DNA from: Gammaproteobacteria bacterium
GTDB taxonomy: Bacteria; Pseudomonadota; Gammaproteobacteria; SZUA-152
Assembly (NCBI GenBank): GCA_021648485.1
Contig: JAKISS010000014.1
Location: forward strand, 1-55,099
Direction: 5' to 3'
Length of the DNA stretch: 55,099 nt
Positions within the stretch are counted from its first letter, which is position 1; every line of letters begins with the position of its first letter. Of the stretch, positions 30,304-39,128 are shown one piece after another. Both the position numbers and the translations under genes were made by a program. The notes beneath the pieces were generated by a model. That model was not told the origin of the DNA, searched no databases, and saw nothing but the letters and a program-made list of their open reading frames with translations.

Positions 30304-31405
30304 TTTGAGCATTCCCTCTTCTCTTTTATTTATAGATAATCTTATGTTGATTGACCGTGACCATTCGGTCGCCAGCACGAAGAAATCCTGCCAGCCATTC
30401 CCTGCTAATTGGTTTGTGCCTTTTATCCCTCCCTGAATTATTTGTTGAGACAAACAATATTTTGCGACATTTTGTTTCGTATTTATGTGAAATGCAATTG
30501 GGAATTTTACCTAGCACACCGCACGGATTACTAATATTTCATTTGTTGAATACAGCAGCTATGCTGCTTCACCCAATGAATAAAAAATAATTCCACCGAT
30601 TCAATTCTGAAAATTTTGGTAAAAAATTTATTGCTTTAAAGAGTTTCAATAAACATCTCATAACAATTGAAATCCAGATATTAATCATGCACTACACCTC
30701 AACGCGATGTAAGACAAGTTACGCCAAAAACCCTGCCTGGAACAGGCTAACGGTGAGTCTGTCAACCGAACGGGGCTTGTAATAAAGAGCTTTTCAAACT
30801 CACTGACAAATTACGCTATATCGTAATTTGTTAACTTAATAACATTATTGCACGTCCGCCTTCTACCCCACAGCAGACTTGAAAACTTTTTTAACGGGAC
30901 CATATTATGTGCCATTTTTCTTTACTTGAAAGCACTCTCTTTTAAATAGTAAAAAGTACAACATTTCCTCACTGCAAGGGTACGTCTTACTACCAACCCG
31001 GATAAACCAGCTACGCCCTAATTTATTACACGCATAGCAGCAGGATAATTCAATATTGGCACTTAAACATATAAATAAACAGGTTAAACACACCCACGAT
31101 GCTTTGGATATAATAGCGAAATTGTTTAATTTTTGAACGAACCATTTACGATGACCGGAAAAATGTCACAAAACATTTACTCGCGTAAACATAGGTTGCA
31201 CATCACACACTCTCCCTCCAAACCGTTAATCTCATTATTTTAATAAGCTGATAATCCGATCTCGAAAAATTTATCATACCGAAAATATTGATATGACACA
31301 TGCCATCCTGTTAATTGATATTTAGCATTTTTTGATGTGGAGGTATTTCCCGGCTGGCATCAATAACTGGGAAACAGAAATATGAATAAACAACCGTAAG
31401 CCCGC
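30304..31405. other. 1.1-kb AT-rich stretch without genes
   Basis: Open frames are short, patternless and lack ribosome sites. No tRNA, CRISPR or terminator stands out. It lies between the secreted-protein gene and a transposase remnant, so it may be eroded mobile DNA. Confidence 0.4.
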
Positions 31406-32346
31406 ATGAACAATGACACGAAGACTCACCTATTTCCAAGCTTGATTGACAATGTGCTGAAACATTCGGGTCAATATATTGGCAACGTTTTTGCGAACGT
31501 TAGAAAGGTTTAAATTTCAGTCGTCTCATCCAACGTTCAGGGTTCAAAAAGCGATCAGGTGTACCCATCATTGATTCTGCTTTTTTGTTGGCGCTTTCAA
31601 AATGGATCGATATTTCATCTATCGCGGTTTTCGCCAAACAGTCATTGAAGGTATTTTCTGAGGGAAAAAGAAATGTTATGTGCGAACTACTTAAGCGGGA
31701 AGACGTTGATTGGCCTGGGTTGAATGCACGCGTTTCTAAAACAATCTATACACAACAAAACATCTCATCAAACTGCTTAAACCTAAATTAATCAGTTAAA
31801 TCTACTGCGAGCGCCTAAGGCACAGAATCTAAAGCATTTTTCAGAACATGTTGAACTCACCGTATGGGTGATACGCTTTCGTCCAAAATAACCTGAAAAA
31901 CGCTTTATCTTCCGCACCTTAGTCGCTCTCGCTACGGTTTAACTGATTAATTTAGGTTAAAAGCTTACATATTAGATGGCTCAATAAAAAACGCCGTGGG
32001 AAAAAGATGGGGGCCTGCCATTTTGACCATACCGAAGGGCGTCATGTCGTCGGGCAACAAGTATTGACGTTAGGGCTGGTGACCGAAGGATTATTTATGC
32101 CTCTTGATTCTCAAATATACATGAATGGCTCAAAAATGCAGGGGCTCATTCGGGCATTCAAAGATCAATGCAGTACCGGTGTCAAGCGCTTTGATGCAGC
32201 AATAGATCAAAGCAAGCCTTGCGTCGGAAAAAAGACTGGGCACTATTTTTCTGAGCATAGATGCCGAAATAAGCACGACAAAGACACTAAAGATATACGC
32301 ATTGCGCTGGGGAATTGAAGTCCATTTCAAAGAAGCCAAACAGTAA
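31406..32346 (+). pseudogene. IS4-family transposase remnant, frameshifted, deleted and interrupted by a MITE
   Basis: From ATG 31406 the frame reads MNNDTKTHLFPSLIDNVLKH and stops at 31511. It resumes one frame over with FSRLIQRSGFKKRSGVPIID and on through LLKREDVDWPGLNARVSK. At 31782 a 175-bp MITE-like element interrupts it. Beyond that come AYILDGSIK (around the first catalytic Asp, with the usual second D as G), then after a one-base slip KKRRGKKM, HFDHTEGRHVVGQQVLTLGL and MPLDSQIY. A large internal deletion leads to LSIDAEISTTKTLKIYALRW and GIEVHFKEAKQ, stop at 32344-32346. These are IS4-type DDE transposase blocks. The gene is not functional. Confidence 0.88.
31777..31961. mobile_element. 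MITE-like element, copy 2 (31782-31956), with 5-bp target duplication
   Basis: 175 bp with 19-bp perfect terminal inverted repeats CCTAAATTAATCAGTTAAA, inverted relative to copy 1 at 16371. It is longer mainly by about nine bases near the centre. TTAAA is repeated on both sides (31777-31781, 31957-31961). Removing the element plus one TTAAA joins AAC TGC TTA to AAA GCT TAC and gives N-C-L-K-A-Y-I-L-D, the continuous transposase frame. This proves insertion into a pre-existing gene. Confidence 0.93.
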
Positions 32347-32370
32347 AACGCCAGCATCATGCTGGCGTTT
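32345..32370 (-). terminator. Intrinsic terminator of dsbC
   Basis: AAACGCCAGCA and TGCTGGCGTTT form an 11-bp stem with a 3-base loop; on the minus strand it ends in TTTTA. It lies 37 bases beyond the dsbC stop and also closes the transposase remnant on the other strand. Confidence 0.85.
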
Positions 32371-32407
32371 ATTGGAGGGGTTTTTATCCCGATAATAATT
32401 TCTGCCT

Positions 32408-33172
32408 TTAATTCTGGTTTTTAAGCTGGTCCAGCATCTGGATTAAACGTTTTGCCTCTACATAACCAGGAATCACCCGCCCATTTTCCAGCACCAGCGT
32501 TGGCGTGCCCGTCACGCCCACCAGATTGGCAGCGTCCATGTGTTTTTTGACGGGGTTATCACACTGGGCTCTGGGCAGTGTAACGCCCGCTTTGGACTGG
32601 GTCATTGCCTCTTGCTTGTCATCGGCACACCATACAGAAACCGCCTTGTAATAAGAGGGTGTATCAACACCGGAACGTGGAAAGGCCATGTAACGAATGG
32701 CAATACCCAGTTTGTTGTATTCATCCATTTCCTTGTGCATTTTCCGACAATAACCGCAATCGATATCCGTAAATACAGTAATGGTATATTTCACTTTTTC
32801 CGCTGCGGGTGAAAACAGAATCATATCTTTTTCGTCCATATCCCGCACAATCTTGGCGCGACCCGTTTGACGTTTGCTTTCCGTCAGGTTTGTACGGCTT
32901 TTTAAGTCGTACAAATCACCCTCCAGCATGTAACGCCCATCGGCCGAGATATAAAGAATTTGTGGGCCATAAACTGCCTCATACATACCTGGAAAGGCGG
33001 CGGGTTTAATGCTGTCGGCTTTCGTTTGTGGCATCAATTCAGACAGCACTTTTTGGATATTGGCCATTTCTTCAGCTTCACCCGCCGTCGCCTGTATGGC
33101 AAAAGTAAAGCCTGTCAGAAAAACGAGGCTGATCATGCTATTCACTGCTAATGTGTTTATAAATTTTTTCAT
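32408..33172 (-). CDS. dsbC: Thiol:disulfide interchange protein DsbC
   Basis: 254 residues. Signal peptide of about 30 residues ending IQATAG. An N-terminal dimerisation region (IQKVLSELMPQTKADSIKPA) is followed by the thioredoxin-fold domain with ITVFTDIDCGYCRKMHKEMD; the active site is CGYC. The cis-Pro loop is GVTGTPTLVLENGRVIPGY. A second Cys pair (WCADD ... AQCDNPV) matches the structural disulfide of DsbC. A periplasmic isomerase that corrects wrong disulfides. It is between a transposase remnant and yajQ. Confidence 0.94.
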   Translation of the reverse strand: MKKFINTLAVNSMISLVFLTGFTFAIQATAGEAEEMANIQKVLSELMPQTKADSIKPAAFPGMYEAVYGPQILYISADGRYMLEGDLYDLKSRTNLTESKRQTGRAKIVRDMDEKDMILFSPAAEKVKYTITVFTDIDCGYCRKMHKEMDEYNKLGIAIRYMAFPRSGVDTPSYYKAVSVWCADDKQEAMTQSKAGVTLPRAQCDNPVKKHMDAANLVGVTGTPTLVLENGRVIPGYVEAKRLIQMLDQLKNQN

Positions 33173-33207
33173 GCTACTTTTTAGACCTCGTTTTAAAAAC
33201 TTATTGG

Positions 33208-33690
33208 TTAATCTCGAAAATTAGTATATTGCAAAGGCAGGTCCAGCTTCTGATCTTTCAGCATAGCCATGACCGCCTGTAAGTCATCCCGCTTTTTGCC
33301 CGTCACTCGTACCTGCTGATCCTGAATCGCGGATTGCACCTTGAGCTTGGCTTCTTTGATCAGTTTCACGACCTTTTTCGCCGTTTCTTTGTCCAGCCCT
33401 TCACGAACTGTCACCTTTTGCTTGACCTTTAAATTGCTGGTCTCAGGCTCAGCAATATCCAGGCAACCTGTGTCAATCCCCCGTTTGACCATTTTATTGC
33501 GCAAAATGTCCATCATTTGTTTCAATTGAAAAGCGCCATCGGCAATTAATGTTAATTCATTACCTTTTTGTTCAAACTTGGCATCCGACCCTCGGAAATC
33601 AAACCGTGTACCCACCTCCCGGTTAGCTTGATCCACGGCATTGCTCAGCTCATGCATTTCAACTTCAGAAACCACATCAAATGAGGGCAT
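33208..33690 (-). CDS. yajQ: YajQ family nucleotide-binding protein
   Basis: 160 residues, the family length. MPSFDVVSEVEMHELSNAVD opens, followed by REVGTRFDFRGSDAKFEQ, the signature, and the C-terminal SAIQDQQVRVTGKKRDDLQ with LDLPLQYTNFRD. Members bind c-di-GMP in Xanthomonas/Pseudomonas and nucleic acid or nucleotides in E. coli. Cytoplasmic. Monocistronic in appearance. Confidence 0.95.
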   Translation of the reverse strand: MPSFDVVSEVEMHELSNAVDQANREVGTRFDFRGSDAKFEQKGNELTLIADGAFQLKQMMDILRNKMVKRGIDTGCLDIAEPETSNLKVKQKVTVREGLDKETAKKVVKLIKEAKLKVQSAIQDQQVRVTGKKRDDLQAVMAMLKDQKLDLPLQYTNFRD

Positions 33691-33721
33691 TTGTTTTTCC
33701 TTCTCTTTTTTTCAAATTATG

Positions 33722-34627
33722 TTAACCGCGCGGATGATGCTCGGCGTGCAGGTTTTTTAAACGCTCACGCGCGACGTGAGTATAAATTTGTGTGGTGGAC
33801 AAGTCACTGTGTCCCAGCAACATCTGTACAACACGCAGATCCGCTCCATGATTCAGCAAATGGGTGGCAAAACTGTGGCGCAGAGTGTGTGGTGATAATG
33901 GCTTATGAATACCGGCCTGCTGCGCATGCTTTTTGATGAGATACCAAAAAGCCTGTCTCGACATCGCTGCTCCCCGTCGGGTCACAAACAGCGCCTCACT
34001 TTCGTATCCCTTGAGCAGTTCAATACGTGCTGTACACAAATAACGTTCCAGCCAATCACTTGCCACCTCTCCCAGGGGAACCAGCCGTTCTTTGCTGCCC
34101 TTGCCCAGAGTGCGCACCACGCCTTGACGCAGATTGAGCTGCAACACCCGCAACTCCACCAATTCCGAGACTCGCAACCCGCTAGCATAAAGCAGTTCCA
34201 GCATGGCCCGGTCGCGCAAACCCAGCGCGGCATCCGTGTCAGGCGCATTAATCAACAGCTCCACATCCGACTCAGTAAGCGACCTGGGCAGGGACCGCCC
34301 TAACCGAGGGGCTTCAATACGCTCACTGGGGTCAGCCGACAGGCAGCCATCACGCACGGCCTGCTGATAAAAACTCCGCAGACTGGATAACAAACGCGCC
34401 ATCGTGCGCGGCTTTGCTTCGGCACGCACTCGCGCAGCCAAATACGCGAGTAAATCCTCCCGTTGCGCCGCAAGCAACACGCATTGCCGCTGCTCATCCA
34501 GCCACTGGGCAAAGCCACGGAGGTCGTGCCGATAAGCGGCCAGCGTGTTCCGACTCAAGCCACGTTCCATCCACAAGGCATCAAGGAATCGATCAATTTC
34601 CCCAGTATCAGTCGCAGATTCAGACAC
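33722..34627 (-). CDS. xerD: Site-specific tyrosine recombinase XerD
   Basis: 301 residues from GTG 34627; the open frame continues upstream but only into the MGMT gene. N-terminal SAM-like domain IDRFLDALWMERGLSRNTL then the catalytic domain with Arg in YASGLRVSELVEL, Lys in GKGSKERLVPL, His-x-x-Arg in SPHTLRHSFATHLL, and the Tyr nucleophile in STTQIYTHVARERL. Resolves chromosome dimers at dif with XerC. The GTG overlaps the MGMT stop by eight bases (GTGTCTGA), so the two are coupled. Confidence 0.95.
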   Translation of the reverse strand: MSESATDTGEIDRFLDALWMERGLSRNTLAAYRHDLRGFAQWLDEQRQCVLLAAQREDLLAYLAARVRAEAKPRTMARLLSSLRSFYQQAVRDGCLSADPSERIEAPRLGRSLPRSLTESDVELLINAPDTDAALGLRDRAMLELLYASGLRVSELVELRVLQLNLRQGVVRTLGKGSKERLVPLGEVASDWLERYLCTARIELLKGYESEALFVTRRGAAMSRQAFWYLIKKHAQQAGIHKPLSPHTLRHSFATHLLNHGADLRVVQMLLGHSDLSTTQIYTHVARERLKNLHAEHHPRG

Positions 34628-35135
34628 TGACGAAGCCTTCGTGTTCCAATAAGGCCTGTTTGAAACGCAGTTTTTCGCCTGCCGTTTCTCCCGCATACCC
34701 GCCCATGCCTGACTGCGACAGAATACGATGACAAGGCACCACAACCGGCACCGGGTTGCGCCGACAGGCCTGACCGACCGCCTGCGCTCCCCCTTTCATA
34801 CCCAGTTGTTTTACAAGCTGACCGTAAGTTGCGGTATTCCCCGATGGCACATCACACAGAGCCGACCACAAACGACGCTGAAATTTTGTCCCCTGCATGT
34901 GTAGCGGGACATCAAAAGACCATTGCGGGTCATCAAGATAACGCTGCAATTGATAGACAACATTTTCTGCTAAAGCCGTATGCGGCACCTGCGTGACAGT
35001 TTGCTCGAACAAAAAATCAATGCCGCAAAGTACGGCATCATGATCATGCCCCGTCGTATAAATTGCCAAACTCAGGGCTTGCCCCGTCAACATGAAAGGC
35101 ACGATAGCATCAGCGCTGTCAGCAGTGGGTTTCAA
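34620..35135 (-). CDS. ogt: Methylated-DNA-protein cysteine methyltransferase
   Basis: 171 residues from TTG 35135; the ATG at 35093 (157 residues) is as likely. Active-site PVVVPCHRILSQSGMGGYAG, with acceptor Cys in PCHR and the Arg-finger region YGQLVKQLGMKGGAQAVGQA. FQRRLWSALCDVPSGNTATYG is the DNA-binding winged helix. Repairs O6-alkylguanine and O4-alkylthymine by transferring the alkyl group to itself. Upstream of and overlapping xerD. A similar protein is also called MGMT; the ogt symbol rests on length and the absence of an Ada domain. Confidence 0.9.
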   Translation of the reverse strand: MKPTADSADAIVPFMLTGQALSLAIYTTGHDHDAVLCGIDFLFEQTVTQVPHTALAENVVYQLQRYLDDPQWSFDVPLHMQGTKFQRRLWSALCDVPSGNTATYGQLVKQLGMKGGAQAVGQACRRNPVPVVVPCHRILSQSGMGGYAGETAGEKLRFKQALLEHEGFVSV

Positions 35136-35197
35136 AAAGAGAAGCCTTGTTTCACTGGTTCATGTTCCATTTCATTCAAGTTTATTACTGAGTATTT

Positions 35198-35256
35198 AAC
35201 GCAAAGTTCGCGAAGACGCAAAGAAAAAACCGTATAAACTTTACGCTCTTTGCGTT
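35198..35256. repeat. Dispersed CTTTGCG-type palindromic repeat, copy C
   Basis: AACGCAAAG at the left end and CTTTGCGTT at the right end are perfect 9-bp inverted partners. The interior holds a further CGCGAAGACGCAAAG. Same family as 298-356 and 20149-20201. Intergenic, between the MGMT start and rplS. Confidence 0.65.
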
Positions 35257-35357
35257 TACAACACCTGGCTTGATAGCATCATACATCTCTAAAAGTCAGG
35301 CTAAGCAGCCACTACTGGACTATGTTTCATTGCTCCATTCTGGCAAAAAACCGGGAC

Positions 35358-35389
35358 AAAAAAAACGCCCGGCGGAACCGGACGTTTTT
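35358..35389 (-). terminator. Intrinsic terminator of the rpsP-rimM-trmD-rplS operon
   Basis: AAAAACG-C-CCGG pairs with CCGG-A-CGTTTTT around a 5-base loop; the U-run on the minus strand follows directly. It is 23 bases downstream of the rplS stop. Confidence 0.8.
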
Positions 35390-35411
35390 GAACAGGACCA
35401 AAATACTGACT

Positions 35412-35756
35412 CTACAGCTTTTCTTTGATACGCGCAGCCTTACCGGTCAACTCACGCAAATAATACAACTTGGCACGACGCACGGCACCACGACGCTTGA
35501 CCTGAATTTCACTCACCAACGGACTGTAGGTCTGAAACACACGTTCAACACCCTCACCGTGGGAGATTTTCCGCACGGTGAAAGAAGAATTCAGCCCCCG
35601 GTTACGCTTGGCAATAACCACGCCTTCAAAAGCCTGCAAACGCTCGCGAGTGCCTTCTTTTACTTTTACTTGCACAACCACGGTGTCACCTGCGCCGAAC
35701 GCAGGAATTTCTTTCGACATTTGCTCGGCTTCGATTTGCTTAATAATTTCGCTCAT
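35412..35756 (-). CDS. rplS: 50S ribosomal protein L19
   Basis: 114 residues from ATG 35756 ([20 protein letters not shown]); four upstream codons in frame are discarded. [40 protein letters not shown] and [15 protein letters not shown] are the L19 blocks. Located at the 30S-50S interface. Last gene of the operon. Confidence 0.97.
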   Translation of the reverse strand: MSEIIKQIEAEQMSKEIPAFGAGDTVVVQVKVKEGTRERLQAFEGVVIAKRNRGLNSSFTVRKISHGEGVERVFQTYSPLVSEIQVKRRGAVRRAKLYYLRELTGKAARIKEKL

Positions 35757-35903
35757 GACCTGCTCCAATCATACGTGATCAATATCTGACCAACACCCGG
35801 CCAAAAAACCGGTCCAAAAATCAAGGCGCGAATTATACCTGTATCTGTGCCCGTAAACATAGCCCTTCTCTCATAAATTCTCGAATAATATCTCCGACAG
35901 GTT

Positions 35904-36641
35904 TTATGTGTGCTCGCAGATGAACTCATCCAGCAGTTGCTGTTGAACGTTATCCAGCACCAACCCTTCCAGCAAATCCGGTCGCCGCAACCAGGTACGA
36001 CCCAACGCCTGCTTCTGTCGCCAGCGATGAATTGCCTGATGATCTCCACTGGTCAGCACGGCGGGCACTGTTTCACCCGCCACCACTTCCGGGCGCGTGT
36101 AATGCGGATAGTCCAGCAAACCATCACTGAACGAGTCTTGGGCAGCGGAGTCTTTGTGGCCCAATGCCCCCGGCAACAAACGTGTCACGCCGTCAATGAG
36201 CACCATGGCCGCCAGTTCTCCGCCACTGAGCACATAATCTCCGATAGACCATTCCTCGTCGATTTCAGCAGTGATGAGGCGCTCATCCACACCTTCGTAC
36301 CGGCTCGCCACCAGCACCAGCCCCGGCAAGTCCGCAAGTTCACGCAACCCGGCTTGATCCAGCTTTCGCCCCTGAGGTGAAAGATGAATCACCCTTGCGC
36401 CCTTGGGAGCCTGGGTACGCGCTGCACAAATCGCTGCACGCAGCGGTTCCACCATCATCACCATGCCAGGACCACCACCATAGGGTCGATCATCCACGGT
36501 GCGGTGTTTGTCAGTGGTAAAATCACGCGGATTATAATCGTGAATCGACAACAACGATTGCGCTACCGCGCGCCCGGTGATTCCTGCTTCGCTCACCGCA
36601 GCCAGCATTTCCGGAAACAGGGTCACCACGCCAATGTGCAT
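35904..36641 (-). CDS. trmD: tRNA (guanine-N1)-methyltransferase TrmD
   Basis: 245 residues. [20 protein letters not shown], then [20 protein letters not shown], and the trefoil-knot SAM site around [14 protein letters not shown] and [20 protein letters not shown]. Methylates G37 of tRNAs with G36, such as tRNA-Pro, to stop frameshifting. Lies 12 bases after rimM and 147 bases before rplS. Confidence 0.97.
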   Translation of the reverse strand: MHIGVVTLFPEMLAAVSEAGITGRAVAQSLLSIHDYNPRDFTTDKHRTVDDRPYGGGPGMVMMVEPLRAAICAARTQAPKGARVIHLSPQGRKLDQAGLRELADLPGLVLVASRYEGVDERLITAEIDEEWSIGDYVLSGGELAAMVLIDGVTRLLPGALGHKDSAAQDSFSDGLLDYPHYTRPEVVAGETVPAVLTSGDHQAIHRWRQKQALGRTWLRRPDLLEGLVLDNVQQQLLDEFICEHT

Positions 36642-36653
36642 GCCTAACCGCCT

Positions 36654-37199
36654 CTATTCAAAATCAGCATCCCAATCAACATGCAAAGTACCGGTATCGA
36701 GATCCACCTTTTTGACAATCGGACCCGTCACATAGGGAATCAGCCGCTCGCGCTCACCTTTCACCACCAGCACATCGTTGGCACCGGTTTCCAGCAAATG
36801 GTCCACTTTGCCCAGGGAAACACCGTCGGTGGTCAACACTTCGAGCCCTTGAAGGTCCTTCCAGTAATATTCACCTTCAGCCGTCGGTGGAAGCTGATCA
36901 CGACGAATGGCAATTTCCTGCCCATTCAGACGGGCAGCAGCATCGCGGTCATCGCAATCGTTGAATTTAGCCACCAATCCCTTGCCATGATTTTTAGCTT
37001 CGATGACGGGGGCAATGGCCCAGGTTTTGCCATCGGCGCTGGCCGCCTTGAAATACCAGGGGTTATAATCCAGCAGATCGCCCGTCTGCTCGGTAAAAGA
37101 AAAAACTTTCACCCAGCCACGCACACCATAAGGCGCACCGATTTTGGCTACGACCAAGTATTCCGTCTGTGCTGAGACTGTTTCGTTTTTTGAAGCCAC
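36654..37199 (-). CDS. rimM: Ribosome maturation factor RimM
   Basis: 181 residues from GTG 37199, which gives MASKNETVSAQTEYLVVAKI; a longer frame to 37238 is not family-like. GAPYGVRGWVKVFSFTE is the RimM N-domain signature; EYYWKDLQGLEV and the PRC-barrel GANDVLVVKGERERLIPYV follow. Aids 30S head assembly around S19. Operon member after rpsP. Confidence 0.95.
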   Translation of the reverse strand: MASKNETVSAQTEYLVVAKIGAPYGVRGWVKVFSFTEQTGDLLDYNPWYFKAASADGKTWAIAPVIEAKNHGKGLVAKFNDCDDRDAAARLNGQEIAIRRDQLPPTAEGEYYWKDLQGLEVLTTDGVSLGKVDHLLETGANDVLVVKGERERLIPYVTGPIVKKVDLDTGTLHVDWDADFE

Positions 37200-37270
37200 G
37201 GTGATTACCCCGGCTGCGATAACGTGACCGGCTAACACCGGTCACAAAATGCATTGTTTCTTACAAGCAG

Positions 37271-37528
37271 TTAAGCAGCAACTGCGGCTTTTTTCTGCTG
37301 TTTCAACAGGCTGGCAACACGGTCAGACATCTGCGCGCCCTGCGAAACCCAATGTGCAATACGGTCGGCATCAAGACGCAGCATCTCTTCAGCACCAGTG
37401 GCTCGGGGATTGAAAAACCCCAGACGCTCAATAAAACGACCGTCGCGTTTGTTGCGGCTATCGGTCACAACGATGTGATAGAAAGGGCGTTTTTTGGCAC
37501 CGCCACGAGACATACGAATGGTTACCAT
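37271..37528 (-). CDS. rpsP: 30S ribosomal protein S16
   Basis: 85 residues. [20 protein letters not shown] and [20 protein letters not shown], then [20 protein letters not shown], are the S16 signatures. First gene of rpsP-rimM-trmD-rplS. Normally adjacent to ffh, but here an ispG-XRE insertion of about 2.3 kb intervenes. Confidence 0.97.
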   Translation of the reverse strand: MVTIRMSRGGAKKRPFYHIVVTDSRNKRDGRFIERLGFFNPRATGAEEMLRLDADRIAHWVSQGAQMSDRVASLLKQQKKAAVAA

Positions 37529-37619
37529 GCGTGTAAATCCTTCAATAATCGGTTAAGGGTTCAGTATTTTTTGTATCGGTCAGACCAGCGATTTGTCGGC
37601 CAGTCCAAGAGAGCCGCGC

Positions 37620-37625
37620 ATTCTA
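37620..37625 (-). promoter_or_regulatory. -10 element of the rpsP promoter
   Basis: TAGAAT on the minus strand followed by GCGCGGC, a GC-rich discriminator of the type found at ribosomal promoters. The matching -35 (TTTATT at 17 bases) is weak. Transcription would start near 37613, 85 bases before rpsP. Confidence 0.45.
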
Positions 37626-37761
37626 CGCCAATTCACCGGGGAAATAAATGCCTGACAATCAGTATCTCGCAATCAACGCAGACTTGCGGGTGTTTTCATC
37701 CATTCCTCCCCTCCCCCGGGAATTAATTCCTTACTATCACAGCCACACCGCCACCAAGACA

Positions 37762-37971
37762 CTACTCACCCAGCAACAAATCCTCCGGTCGGGAATCAAG
37801 CATTTGTGCGACAAGAAAGAATTCATCCACAACCAGGCTACCATCGCCTTGCTCGACATCTCGCAACTGTACCTGATCCAGGTTGCAGCATGCCGCCAAT
37901 TCTTCCAGCGTAAGTCCTTTAGCCTCCCGGCATACCGAAATATTATGACCGACAATTTCTTGTGTTCTCAT
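37762..37971 (-). CDS. Small XRE-family DNA-binding protein
   Basis: 69 residues from ATG 37971, preceded by GGAGGGG five bases upstream. Nearly the whole protein is a lambda-repressor-like helix-turn-helix: VGHNISVCREAKGLTLEELA, then AACCNLDQVQLRDVEQGDGS and VDEFFLVAQMLDSRPEDLL. No additional domain. It follows ispG by 68 bases on the same strand and may be cotranscribed with it; whether it regulates ispG is not shown. Confidence 0.8.
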   Translation of the reverse strand: MRTQEIVGHNISVCREAKGLTLEELAACCNLDQVQLRDVEQGDGSLVVDEFFLVAQMLDSRPEDLLLGE

Positions 37972-38039
37972 GATACCCCTCCAATTCGCCACGTTAAGAA
38001 ATACACATCGAAGGTATGAACAAAATTGCTCACACACGA

Positions 38040-39128
38040 CTACACCATTTCAGATGAATTCTGTTCAGATTCGATAAGCTTAAACAATTCCGAGACTAAC
38101 GCCTCTTCCTTCACGGTTTTTATCACTACGCCTTTTTTAAAAATTGCGCCCTTACCCTTACCGCATCCAATACCATAATCAGCTTCCCTGGCTTCACCTG
38201 CCGCATTAACAACACAGCCCATCACCGCAATCTTTTTAGGCACTGCCAATGACTCGGCACGCTGCTCCACGGCCAATGCAATAGACCTTATATCCACTTC
38301 CGCACGCCCGCAGGATGGACAGGAAATAATCTCGCTGCCTCGTTCGCGCAAACCCAGTGTATTCAGAATTTCTTTGGCGATTTTCACCTGAACAACTGGA
38401 TCCTCGGTGATGGACACACGAAACGTATCACCAATATTTTCTTTAAGTAGCGCAGATACACCAATGGATGTTTTGACGATTCCCGATATCAGCGTACCCG
38501 CCTCTGTCACGCCGATATGAAGAGGATAATTTGTTTTTCCTGATATAATACTTTGTGCCTTGATGCTCGCATCCACATCGGCACTCTTCAAAGACAACAC
38601 GATATTATAAAATTTTTCTTCTTCAAAAAACTTTATCCACCTCAATGTTGATTCCACCATCGCTTCCGCTGTGGGATGGCCATATTTCAACAATAAGTCC
38701 TCCTCCAGCGAACCTGCGTTAATTCCAATCCGAATTGGAATTCCAGCTGACTTCGCACAACTTAAAACATCTTTGGCTTTATTCTTTCCACCGATATTAC
38801 CTGGATTTATCCGAACTTTATCAACACCATTTTCAATGGCCATAATTGCAAGCTTTGAACTGTAATGTATGTCAGCGATCAACGGAATATGAATATTTTG
38901 TTTTATTTCAGAAATCGCCTGTGCCGCACGTTCGTCGGGAACTGCCACCCGAATAATGTCACAGCCTTCTTTTTCCAGTGACAGTATTTGCGCAATAGTG
39001 GCTTCGGCATCATGCGTTTTGGTCGTACACATCGATTGAATAGCAATTGGATTTTTTCCACCAATCGCGACATTCCCAATTTTTATTTCTTTAGTCGATC
39101 TCGTACCGTACAGCAGATTTTCACTCAT
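38040..39128 (-). CDS. ispG: 4-hydroxy-3-methylbut-2-enyl diphosphate synthase IspG, atypical for gammaproteobacteria
   Basis: 362 residues from ATG 39128 (GGGAG eight bases upstream). Catalyses the penultimate iron-sulfur step of the MEP isoprenoid pathway. TIM-barrel part: NVAIGGKNPIAIQSMCTTKT, IIRVAVPDERAAQAI, IPLIADIHYSSKLA, KVRINPGNIGG. Iron-sulfur ligands: CPSCGR (two Cys), MGCVVNAAGEAREAD (Cys and Glu). Segments such as MGCVVNAAGEAREADYGIG and FKKGVV resemble Firmicutes-type IspG more than the usual gammaproteobacterial form, and the gene is AT-rich and outside its common rodZ-hisS neighbourhood. Transfer or a second copy is inferred. Confidence 0.93.
   Translation of the reverse strand: MSENLLYGTRSTKEIKIGNVAIGGKNPIAIQSMCTTKTHDAEATIAQILSLEKEGCDIIRVAVPDERAAQAISEIKQNIHIPLIADIHYSSKLAIMAIENGVDKVRINPGNIGGKNKAKDVLSCAKSAGIPIRIGINAGSLEEDLLLKYGHPTAEAMVESTLRWIKFFEEEKFYNIVLSLKSADVDASIKAQSIISGKTNYPLHIGVTEAGTLISGIVKTSIGVSALLKENIGDTFRVSITEDPVVQVKIAKEILNTLGLRERGSEIISCPSCGRAEVDIRSIALAVEQRAESLAVPKKIAVMGCVVNAAGEAREADYGIGCGKGKGAIFKKGVVIKTVKEEALVSELFKLIESEQNSSEMV

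Noticed and set aside
30304-31405. Search for a CRISPR array or cryptic genes in the 1.1-kb gap
   Set aside because: No regularly spaced direct repeats and no frame with coding pattern were seen.
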